Assembly: GCA_035560235.1 (NCBI GenBank)
Contig: DATMAG010000040.1
Coordinates: 1 to 64,000, forward strand
Reading direction: 5' to 3'
Length of the DNA: 64,000 nucleotides
DNA from: DASRDU01 sp035560235
GTDB lineage: Bacteria; Acidobacteriota; Blastocatellia; RBC074
Both the position numbers and the translations under genes were made by a program. The notes under the pieces were generated by a model that did not search any database, had not been told where the DNA came from, and saw only the letters and a program-made list of their open reading frames with translations. Positions 26,125 through 37,770 of the stretch are shown here, piece after piece (the stretch's first letter is position 1; every line of letters starts with the position of its first letter).

Positions 26125-26287
26125 CCTGGACTGTCTGAGTCATTCAGTGTCTCATTGTCGTCTGCCCTGATTGTTCCCTGGAAGAAACAGGTTGCCTCCT
26201 CGTAGCAGGCATTCATTCGTTCTGCTTCCGGACTAAAGGCTTCAAAACCCGGCGCACGAATGCCCGCTGCCTGCGCGCAAACGTGAA

Positions 26288-26316
26288 TTGTAAATAACTG
26301 CCGCACGGGTTATTCT
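26288..26316 (+). promoter_or_regulatory. Candidate sigma-70 promoter for lepA
   Basis: TTGTAA (26288-26293) and TATTCT (26311-26316) are separated by 17 nt, placing a start site near 26323, about 48 nt before the lepA ATG. Hexamers are partial matches to TTGACA and TATAAT, so this is moderate support only. Confidence 0.45.
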
Positions 26317-26370
26317 TTCCGCTACTTCAAACTGACCCTTCCCCGGCGCTGATAAAGTTCACAGTTGTTT

Positions 26371-28172
<1,802 letters not shown>

Positions 28173-28176
<4 letters not shown>

Positions 28177-28856
28177 GCGAAGAGTTGTCAACCCGCATCA
28201 TCCCGATCTTCCCGCTGCCGCTCGTGCAGTTTCCGGGCGCGGTGACGCCGCTGCATATTTTCGAGGAGCGTTACCGCAAGCTGCTGCGCGATGTGATGGT
28301 CACGGACAAGGTTTTCGGCATCACCTTTCTCAGCGAAGATGAAGCCACGGGTGAACCGCCCATCGGCAAGGTCGGCTGTACCGTCGAAGTCATCGCGCAG
28401 CAGACGATGCCTGACGGGCGCTCAAACATTCTCTGCACCGGCGGCACGCGCTACCGCACCGTGCGCCACATTCACGACGATCTTTATTTGCAGGCCGAAG
28501 TGGAACTGTTCAGCGACGAACCGGAAGGCAGCGAACTCGAACCGCTCGCTGAACGGGCCGCCCGCCTGTTTCAGCGCCTCATCGCCGCCGGCAAAAAGCT
28601 CAAGGACGCGAGCGCCGTCGAGGAGCAGGAAATCCCCGAACTGCCCGAAGACCCCGAATCACTCTCCTTTCTGATCGCCGCCAGCCTGGACCTGTCGAAC
28701 GAAGAGAAACAGGAGATGCTCGAAATGACGCTCACCAGCCTCAGACTCAAACGCCTCAACGAACTGCTCGCCCGCCTCGCCGTTGATTACGAACGCCGCG
28801 CCCGCACCCACCAGATTTCCAAACATAACGGACACGGCGGGCCGGTCAGAATCTGA
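28173..28856 (+). CDS. LON substrate-binding-domain protein (YcbX/Lon N-terminal like)
   Basis: A 227-residue protein consisting of the Lon N-terminal substrate-recognition domain only: IIPIFPLPLVQFPGAVTPLH, IFEERYRKLLRD, VGCTVEV and the helical C-terminal half with LSFLIAASLDLSNEEKQEML. The AAA+ ATPase and protease domains of full Lon are absent, as in stand-alone proteins of this family. It starts inside the lepA stop (ATGA overlap), so the two are translationally coupled. Its substrate is unknown. A role in protein quality control fits its neighbour but is inferred. Confidence 0.9.
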
Positions 28857-28875
28857 TTCAGGCTACAATAAGGAA

Positions 28876-28911
28876 GAGTGAAAGGCCGTTTCAGATTTCA
28901 GCCTTTCACTC
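28876..28911. terminator. Bidirectional hairpin between converging genes
   Basis: GAGTGAAAGGC (28876-28886) pairs perfectly with GCCTTTCACTC (28901-28911) across a 14-nt loop. It lies between the stops of the LON-domain gene and the CRTAC1/TlpA gene. A T-rich run is weak on the plus side (CTCGTTTGCC). Confidence 0.65.
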
Positions 28912-28927
28912 CTCGTTTGCCAGACTT

Positions 28928-31762
28928 TTACCTCCTGCCCGCCAGCGCTGCAAGCTCTTCGGCAGTCTGCTTTGACCAGCCGCCGAAGACTCTGGCAACT
29001 CTCCCCTTTTCATCAAGCAGCACTGAGAGCGGCACGGTCGCTTCGTCAGTGGCGAAAAGCTGACCGATGCCCTGCTCACCGACATTGATGATCGGATAAG
29101 TGAAACTGCGTTTGCTCAGATAATCCTTCACGACGCCGATGCCTTCGGTATCAATGCTGAGGCCGATGAGTGCGATGCCGTTTGCCTTCAGTTGCGGATA
29201 GAGGCGTTCGAGTTCCGGCATCTCCTTCGCGCACGGCACGCACCACGTTGCCCACACGTTGACGAGCGCCCGGTGGCCTTTGGGAATGAGCGAGGCAAAC
29301 GGCACAGTGCTGCCGTCAGTCTTCGTCACCGTCAGCGCGGGGAACGGTTCACCTTTGCGCAGCTTCAGTGTTGCGAGCAGCCGCTCTTCGCGCGAAAGCG
29401 GTTCGGGCAGTTTTGATTTTGTTTCCTTCACAACAGTGAACTGCGCTTTGCCTTCCATCACGCGCAGCGATGTGCCAGCCGCGACGTTTTCAAAGCGCTG
29501 CTTTTTGCCATCGGGCCAGGTCACTTCAATCCATTCGGCTTTCGTGTCCTTGCCGAGGCCGAAGAGCAGGCGCGGATCGTGCTGCGACATAAAGCCTGAA
29601 CCGCCTGACTTGATTTTGGTCAGAATGCCTGCCGATGTTTTCACGCGCACGACTGCGCCAAAGGCATCACGCCCGCAATCGCCGCCTTCGAGCGCGACGC
29701 GAATGAAGTTGTTATCCTGACCAACGTTGTTTCTGAACAGCAGGTGCGACTGATTCTGAATCGTCGTTACGAACACATCCAGGTCGCCGTCATTATCAAA
29801 GTCGGCAAAGACTCCGGCGCGACCGTCGGTGATTGAATCAATGCCTGAGACGCCTGAGATGTCCACAAACTTTTTCGTGCCGAGATTGAGATAAAGCGGG
29901 TCGCGTTCATAACCGCTGAATGAAAAGCCCTTGCCAAGAAGTTCGTTCTGATCGGCGCGCAGCACGCCTTTGTCTTTCTTTCCACCGTTGCTGTTGTCCT
30001 GCGTCACGACCTGACGCCAGAACTGACTTCAGGTGTCCTTCATTGACTTGCCTGAAATGAATCCATTCGGCGTGTAGAGGTCTTCCCATCCGTCGCAGTC
30101 GAAATCAATGAAACCGCCGCCCCACGCCCAGCCGCCGCCGAAGCCGCCGACCTCGGCAGTCACGTCTTTGTACTTGCCATCGCCCAGGTTCTCGAACAGG
30201 TTGTTGCCTGCAGCGAGCTTTTTATAGACGTTGTCCTTTACGCCCTGATTCGGGAACAGGCGCGCCAGAATGCGATTGCCTGCGGTTGATGACATATTGG
30301 TTGAATGAATGTCGAGCAGGCCGTCATTGTTGTAATCACCAAACGCCACGCCCATCCCGTTGCCCGGATCAAGCACGCCGCGTTCTCCGGCTTCGTCGGT
30401 GAAATGATCGCCCTTGTTGATGTAAAGCGCCTTTTCACCGAAATCATTGGCGAGATACAAATCAGGTTTGTTGTCGCCGTTCACGTCAGCGAAGGCGGCG
30501 GCATAGCTCCAGCGCGAATCATCAACGCCCCATTTCTTCGCTTCCTCCTTGAATGTGCCGTTGCCCTGATTGATGAAGAGCAGATTCGGCGTGCCGTTTG
30601 TGGCGCGGAACCACGAATCGGGCACGACCTGACCATATTTGTTGTACGACGCAACGTAAATGTCGGGTTTGCCGTCGCCGTTCACATCGGCCACCGCGGC
30701 TGAAAAACCAAAGGCCTGCACGGCGACTCCGGCTTCGGGCGAAACATCACGAAAGACTGGTTTGCCATCGGGAATCAGGCGATTCTCAAGCAGAATCTGA
30801 TGACCGACGTTAGCGATGAAAATATCGGTGTCGCCATCGTTGTCGTAATCAAATGCCACCGGCCCCGCGCCGCTTTCGAGCGCTTTGACGCCTGCGGTTT
30901 CGGACGCATCGCGGAAGCGGCCCCGGCCATCGTTGAGATAAAGATAGTTGCGATCAGCGGCGGTGACGAAGAGATCAATGCTGCCGTCGTTATTGAAATC
31001 ACCCGCCGCTGCGCCGCGCCAGACGAAGCCAGTGTTGCCCGCTTCGCCATACGCCGGAATCACCGCGCCCAGGCCCGCCGGTTCACCGACTTCGCTGAAA
31101 ATGTCAGTCGTTGAAACCAGCGAATTCATCGAGGCAATCGCAAATTCACGAATGAACCATTTGCCCGGATGCTGACTCAGGTTGTTCGCAATGCCGCCCG
31201 ACAATTTGCTGTCCGGGCTGAAAGCAAACACAGTGTCAGCCGTGCCGCGCATCCATTCGCGCTGTCCTTTGTTATCGCGCCCGATGATGTAAAAGCCAAC
31301 GGTCGCTTTTGCCACATTGCCGTTGTCTTCAAAGTCTGAGGCGCGCAGCTTGAAGCGCACGTCTTCGATTTCGGCAAAGTTTGAGAGAAAGGCATCCCAC
31401 TGCTTCACGATTTCGGCGCGACCGGTTGACGCAGTCTTCTTCGGCTCAAACTGCCAGCCGTGTTTCTGCACCCATTTGACTTCGGGCGTCTGAGCTGTCG
31501 GTGATGCTGGCAGCGGCGTCGTCATGGCGGGTTCGGCAAAGAATTCAGCGATGCGCCGCGTGTTGTAATCGCGCACGATGACCGAGAGTTCAAGCAGGCC
31601 GTTGGCGATGTCTTCCGAACGGTCTTCGATGTCTTCAAGGTAGCGGCGGTCAACATCGGCCTTTGGCGCAGGCGGCGTCTGCATCAGCGCGCGGCGCGAT
31701 GGCGCAATCGTGGCGACTGCGAGCAGCAGCGCCAGGCAGCAAACGATCAGGGGCTTGTTCAT
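28928..31762 (-). CDS. CRTAC1-type FG-GAP/ASPIC-UnbV protein fused to TlpA thioredoxin, with one internal in-frame TGA
   Basis: An exported protein read as 944 residues if the TGA at codon 578 (30031-30029) is decoded. ATG 31762 has AAGGAG about 7 nt upstream. Parts in order: signal peptide (LIVCCLALLLAVATIAPS); a helical region and a nuclear-transport-factor-like segment (about 100-220); FG-GAP/VCBS propeller repeats with Ca-type loops (DFNNDGSID, DYDNDGDTD, DVNGDGKPD, DYNNDGLLD); the TGA, immediately after FISGKSMKDT and before SQFWRQVVTQDNSNG; further FG-GAP sequence; an ASPIC/UnbV domain (GSGFMSQHDPRLLFGLG, WPDGKKQRF); and a TlpA/ResA thioredoxin with WATWCVPCAKEMPEL. The second half has only a GTG (30007) with no ribosome site. 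It follows the transglutaminase-porin gene by 52 nt. Readthrough, selenocysteine insertion, nonsense mutation and sequencing error are all open. Confidence 0.8.
30001..30031 (-). promoter_or_regulatory. SECIS-like hairpin directly downstream of the in-frame TGA
   Basis: On the coding strand the TGA is followed by 11 nt and then GCGUCA-GGUCG-UGACGC (30017 to 30001), a perfect 6-bp stem with a five-base loop that starts with GG. Known bacterial SECIS elements (for example E. coli fdhF, loop AGGUCU, stem ending about 31 nt from the UGA) have similar position and loop. Six-base stems also occur by chance in GC-rich coding DNA, so this is suggestive only. Confidence 0.45.
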
Positions 31763-31814
31763 ACGGATCACTCCTTAAGGATGATGAAGAGAAACAATTG
31801 TGACTCCTGCGTGT

Positions 31815-34262
31815 TCAGAAACTGTACTGAAAGAAAATATTCATCCGGTTATCAATACCAGCGCGCGAGCCTTTGTAATCGGTGCGCCAGCGATAGTAAT
31901 CAACGCCGATCAGAAAATTTCCGCTCGGCGTGATGCGCTGGCCGAAATAGATCGAGCGGTTGCGCGTGCGCCCGCCATTCGGAATGTCAGCGTCCAGCGG
32001 GTCATCGTCGGTCAGGCCTGGCAGCAGCATCCAGTATTTCGAGATTTTGAAGTTCAGTTCGGCCCAGCCGCCGCGCGCGCGAATTTCGGCTCCGGTCACG
32101 GGATTGATGCCCTGTGCGATGCCGCCGCGAATATCGTTGAGATTGCGGCCCCACCAGCCTTCGCCGCGCAGCAGCACTCTTTCGGCGAGCGGGACGGTGT
32201 AATCGAAGGCGAGCAGCTGGCTGCGAAAATCGGTGCGTCCGTCAAAGGCTCTGGTCGTCCTTTCCCAGCCGTAAAAACCGCCGAAGCCAATGTCTGCCAT
32301 CTGATCCTTCACCCACAGAGCGCGTCTGTAACCGACGCGCGTCTGCACATTCGGGCGGCCCGATTCTTCGCCGTCGCGGTAGCCGTTGTTGTCGAGATCC
32401 TGCGCGTCAATCGCGCCGGTCAGGCCGACGGCTCCGGCCAGTGACCACTGCCCCAGGCTGATCTTCTGATTCCATTCGGCGCGAATCATCGGGCGGCGGT
32501 CGCCGGTGTTGCCCGCGTAACTCATATCGCCGGTCTGATTCGGCGTTGGCAGCAGCGGCGAAACCAGATCACGATCCTGCCCGGCTTCGAGCGCGAATCG
32601 TTCCCAGCTCAGCCGCAGCCACGCGAACCGTTCACGAAAGAGCGGGCGCGATTCGGTGCCTCCGGCATTGAAATCAATCTCAAATTTGCCCGTCAGCTTC
32701 GCGTCACCAAGCGCAGCGATGCGCAGGCCGGTGTAATCAATGCCGAGACGGGTCAGGCGCGGCGTCAGCGAAAAATTCTCAGCGCCCTTTCGGTTGCCTG
32801 CGGCATCGGGCGAAGCGATGAAGAACGGCGACTGCGGATTGCCCGCCGGACGCTGCGAGTCATACATCAGATCCAGGCGCAGAAAGCCGTAAAGTCTGAA
32901 GCGGCTGCCACCGGCTACGACCTCATTCCATTTGACCAGTTCCGGCGCGGCAGCCTGCGGTGCGGGCGGCGCAGCGACGAGCGCAGGCTCTGCAGTTTCG
33001 CGCACAGCCGCTGGCCTCACTCTGACTGCGGGCGGCGCCACGTTCGTCTGAGTCACCGCCGCTTCCAGCTTTGCATTCATTGCGCGCAGCAGCTCGAGCA
33101 TCTCGCGGTTCTGCGCTTCGAGTTCGGACACGCGGAGCTTGAGCGAGGCCACTTCATCATTCAGATCATTATTCAGATCATTTGAAGGTGAATTGCCCGC
33201 CCCGCTCTGACCCTGCCTGCCGTTCAGATCCTGATAGCGAAAGGTTCTGTCAATGGCGGTGTGCGTGCGGCCATCAACTTCGGCGTAAGGATAGATGAAG
33301 TAATTGATCGGCTCGGCTGACTGTTTCGGCACGAGGGTCAGATCGCGCCCGCGCGTGAATTCAACCCGGTTTTCGTCGTGCGCGCCGAAAAAGTATTCGC
33401 GCCGCGACGGGTCTTTCGCGGCTTCGGAAGCATCCACCGGAATCCAGCCGATGCCTTTGATGAAACACTCGGCCCAGCAGTGATAGCCGCTGATCTGCCC
33501 TTCGCCGCGTTCGCGCGGGAGCGGAAAGCCGATGGAAAACCGCGCCGGAATGCCGAGCGCGCGGCAGTAGCCGATGAAGATTGCGTGAAAGTCAGTGCAG
33601 TTGCCGCGCCGCGCATCGCAGGCGTAATAGATATCGCCGCGTCCCCAGCCCTGTCCGCTCTTGTCATACTTCACTGTGGCGACGACGTGGTTGTAGATCG
33701 CGCGCGCCTTTTCAAGATCGGTCTTCGCTCCGGCCTGCGCGACGACTTCGCGCGCCCACGCTCTGATCTTGTCATCGAGCGGAACGAGCCGGTCAGGCTG
33801 CAGCCAGCGCGCCATGTCAGGATCGGACACCTCCTCTTTTTTCGCGGCAGCGGCGCCGTCGCCGTCAAGCAGCGCTGTGTTCAGATGCTCATAACGCACG
33901 GCGGTAAAGCGCACCGTGACTGTGAAGGCTGACCGTTTCGGCTCACTGACGATCAGGTGCAGAATCCGGTTGCCATACTGCGCCGCCTGGATTTTGTATG
34001 GGTACGGTGAATCAATCGTCAGCGCGGTGATCTTCTGGTACGGATCGTTGTGCGGAACAGGCAGCCACAGATCAAGCTTTCCGGCACCGGCTGGAATGTC
34101 GCGTACTGTGGCTGAATATTCGAAGGAAAAGACTCGTTCGCGCAGAGTCTGAGCCTGAGCAGCAGCCCCGGTGATCAGGAAGGCAGCCATCACGCAGCTC
34201 AGACCGGCCAGACAACGCAGAAAAGTTGCAAAAGTGAAGTCCGGGGTCAGGTTCTTGTGCAT
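31815..34262 (-). CDS. Periplasmic transglutaminase-like domain fused to an outer-membrane porin-like barrel
   Basis: An 815-residue exported protein with an unusual fusion. After a signal peptide (LAGLSCVMAAFLITGAAAQA) residues about 40-330 form a transglutaminase/cysteine-protease-like domain with a full Cys-His-Asp set: Cys222 in RRGNCTDFHA, His261 in GYHCWAE and Asp277 in IPVDASEA. A short coiled coil follows (about 370-410, LKLRVSELEAQNREMLELL), then a Pro/Ala linker. The C-terminal 340 residues resemble an OprP/DcaP-type porin (RLYGFLRLDLMYDSQRPAG, GKFEIDFNAGG, alternating strands) and end in FFQYSF, with the terminal Phe typical of barrels. The CRTAC1/TlpA gene follows by 52 nt. The substrate of the transglutaminase part is unknown. 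Confidence 0.83.
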   Translation of the reverse strand: MHKNLTPDFTFATFLRCLAGLSCVMAAFLITGAAAQAQTLRERVFSFEYSATVRDIPAGAGKLDLWLPVPHNDPYQKITALTIDSPYPYKIQAAQYGNRILHLIVSEPKRSAFTVTVRFTAVRYEHLNTALLDGDGAAAAKKEEVSDPDMARWLQPDRLVPLDDKIRAWAREVVAQAGAKTDLEKARAIYNHVVATVKYDKSGQGWGRGDIYYACDARRGNCTDFHAIFIGYCRALGIPARFSIGFPLPRERGEGQISGYHCWAECFIKGIGWIPVDASEAAKDPSRREYFFGAHDENRVEFTRGRDLTLVPKQSAEPINYFIYPYAEVDGRTHTAIDRTFRYQDLNGRQGQSGAGNSPSNDLNNDLNDEVASLKLRVSELEAQNREMLELLRAMNAKLEAAVTQTNVAPPAVRVRPAAVRETAEPALVAAPPAPQAAAPELVKWNEVVAGGSRFRLYGFLRLDLMYDSQRPAGNPQSPFFIASPDAAGNRKGAENFSLTPRLTRLGIDYTGLRIAALGDAKLTGKFEIDFNAGGTESRPLFRERFAWLRLSWERFALEAGQDRDLVSPLLPTPNQTGDMSYAGNTGDRRPMIRAEWNQKISLGQWSLAGAVGLTGAIDAQDLDNNGYRDGEESGRPNVQTRVGYRRALWVKDQMADIGFGGFYGWERTTRAFDGRTDFRSQLLAFDYTVPLAERVLLRGEGWWGRNLNDIRGGIAQGINPVTGAEIRARGGWAELNFKISKYWMLLPGLTDDDPLDADIPNGGRTRNRSIYFGQRITPSGNFLIGVDYYRWRTDYKGSRAGIDNRMNIFFQYSF

Positions 34263-34489
34263 TGTGATCTTTACCGTGATGGTTCACAGCTGCACCTGCA
34301 CTGCCGCGAGGATGGCTGATAAGGATGCGCTGCGAACGGTCTGTCAGGTGTCCGGAACAATTCCGGCCCATCAGCCCGGAATGCGGGCGAACTCAGCAGC
34401 CTGTTGTGCCGAAGCAGAGCGCCATAGTAAGGTTGGCACAGCAGCAGCGTCAAACATCGGCCGCTGGTCAAAGCCGCGTGCAGAAATGA

Positions 34490-34505
34490 TGTGACTGCCG
34501 TCACA
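34490..34505. promoter_or_regulatory. CRP/FNR-family operator-like palindrome
   Basis: TGTGA-CTGCCG-TCACA is an exact match to the CRP-type consensus half sites TGTGA and TCACA with six bases between. Its centre (34497.5) lies about 70 nt upstream of the start predicted from the korA promoter, a position typical of class I CRP activation. It could equally serve the divergent gene. Confidence 0.55.
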
Positions 34506-34533
34506 CCCGTGATGGCACGGCAGCGGCAGCGCT

Positions 34534-34561
34534 TTGACCGGACAAACCTTCCTGGTATACT
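34534..34561 (+). promoter_or_regulatory. Sigma-70 promoter for korAB
   Basis: TTGACC (34534-34539) and TATACT (34556-34561) are separated by 16 nt; each hexamer matches consensus at five of six positions. The predicted start near 34568 leaves a leader of about 47 nt before the korA ATG. Confidence 0.65.
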
Positions 34562-34614
34562 TCGGCCTGGCCGATCTGATTTTCTCAGGCACACATTTTT
34601 ACGGAGCAATCGCA

Positions 34615-36477
<1,863 letters not shown>

Positions 36478-36542
36478 GAAAGTGGTCAGTGGCTGGTGGT
36501 TAGTGGTCAGCAGTTGATCACAGCGGACAATGGATAATTGTT

Positions 36543-37592
36543 ATGAGTGAAAACGGACAAACAACCAACGGCGCGGTCAAGCTCACGCGCAAGGATTTTG
36601 CGACCGATCAGGAAGTGCGCTGGTGTCCCGGCTGCGGTGATTATTCGATTCTGGCGCAGGTGCAGAAGGTCATGCCGGAACTTGGTCTGTCGAAAGAAAA
36701 GATCGTCTTTATTTCCGGCATCGGCTGTTCAAGCCGCTTTCCGTATTACATGAACACCTATGGATTTCACACGATTCACGGGCGCGCTCCAGCGCTGGCG
36801 ACGGGTGTGAAGGCCGCGAATCCTGAACTTCAGGTGTGGGTCGTGACGGGCGACGGTGATGCGCTCTCAATCGGCGGCAATCATTTTATACATGCCCTGC
36901 GGCGCAACATTGATCTGAAGGTGATTCTCTTCAACAACCGTATTTACGGGCTGACGAAGGGGCAGTATTCACCGACCTCGGAGTTCGGCAAGATCAACAA
37001 GAGCGCGCCGATGGGCGTGATTGATCATCCGATCAATCCGCTCAGCCTGGCATTCGCTTCCGAAGCGACACTGGTCGCGCGTTCGATGGACGTGCATCCG
37101 CAGCACCTGTCGTCGGTCATTGACCGCGTGGCGAAGCACAAAGGCTCAGCCTTCGTTGAGGTCTATCAGAACTGCAACATCTTCAACGATGGCGCTTTCA
37201 AGGGCTTTACCGAACGCGAGGTGCGTGACGACCGGATGATCTTTCTCGAACACGGCAAGCCGCTCGTTTTCGGCAAGCAGAAAAACAAGGGCATTCGCCT
37301 GAACGGGCTGCGGCCTGAAATTGTGACGATTGGCGAAGACGGCGTGACGGTTGATGACCTGCTCGTTCACGACGAACACGCCAGCGATCCGACCCTGGCT
37401 TATGTGCTTGGCCGCATGGAATATCCTGAATTCCCGGTGCCGATGGGCGTGTTTCGCGCCATCGAGCGACCGACTTATGAAGTTCTGATGCAGCAGCAGA
37501 TTGATCGCGCCATCAGCGCCAAAGGCCCCGGCAGCCTCGAAAAATTACTCAACAGCGGTGAGACCTGGGTCATCGGGCCGGATGGCGAATAG
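36543..37592 (+). CDS. korB: 2-oxoglutarate (2-oxoacid):ferredoxin oxidoreductase, beta subunit
   Basis: A 349-residue thiamine-diphosphate-binding subunit. It has WCPGCGDYSIL near the N-terminus, where Cys residues coordinate an iron-sulfur cluster, IGCSSRFPYYMNTYGFH, HGRAPALATGVKAANP, and the ThDP motif VTGDGDALSIGGNHF ending in NNRIYGLTKGQYSPTS. Length and motif order match KorB. It is in the same direction as korA, separated by a 65-nt gap that contains short GTGGTCAGTGG-type repeats. Together the pair would feed reduced ferredoxin to the flavoprotein encoded next. Confidence 0.96.
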   Translation: MSENGQTTNGAVKLTRKDFATDQEVRWCPGCGDYSILAQVQKVMPELGLSKEKIVFISGIGCSSRFPYYMNTYGFHTIHGRAPALATGVKAANPELQVWVVTGDGDALSIGGNHFIHALRRNIDLKVILFNNRIYGLTKGQYSPTSEFGKINKSAPMGVIDHPINPLSLAFASEATLVARSMDVHPQHLSSVIDRVAKHKGSAFVEVYQNCNIFNDGAFKGFTEREVRDDRMIFLEHGKPLVFGKQKNKGIRLNGLRPEIVTIGEDGVTVDDLLVHDEHASDPTLAYVLGRMEYPEFPVPMGVFRAIERPTYEVLMQQQIDRAISAKGPGSLEKLLNSGETWVIGPDGE

Positions 37593-37635
37593 TCCTCATC
37601 TTCCGCTGGCTGATTAAGGTGGTGGTGAGAAAAAG

Positions 37636-37663
37636 GCAGCCTGACCGGATGTCATCAGGCTGC
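37636..37663 (+). terminator. Hairpin after korB, possible terminator or attenuator
   Basis: GCAGCCTGA (37636-37644) and TCAGGCTGC (37655-37663) form a perfect 9-bp stem with a 10-nt loop. No T-run follows, so this may only slow transcription or protect the korAB message. Confidence 0.5.
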
Positions 37664-37770
37664 GCCCTGTAGTCCTTCAGAAACAACTGTCCCCGAATTT
37701 CCATATAGTTCTGACTTCATATTGCACTTCTACTATTCGTCTGTTCATCGCAACAGAAGGGGGCAATTAT

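Larger units (their letters stand above)
25938..26370. other. Intergenic region upstream of lepA
   Basis: 433 nt without a supportable gene. It contains a large inverted repeat (26039-26124) and a plausible promoter (26288-26316), both listed separately. Open frames across it on either strand are short and have no family features. Confidence 0.6.
34263..34614. other. Divergent control region between transglutaminase-porin and korA
   Basis: 352 nt without a supportable gene. It holds a CRP/FNR-type palindrome and a sigma-70 promoter for korA (listed separately). The minus-strand gene must also be transcribed from here, but I see no clear promoter for it. Confidence 0.6.

Noticed and set aside
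30007..30028. Independent start of a 359-residue protein at GTG 30007
   Set aside because: No ribosome site, starts inside a conserved FG-GAP region and would leave the first half without its end; one gene with an internal TGA fits better.
36478..36542. GTGGTCAGTGG-type repeats between korA and korB
   Set aside because: Low-complexity sequence of the kind often seen between genes; no palindrome or known regulatory pattern.
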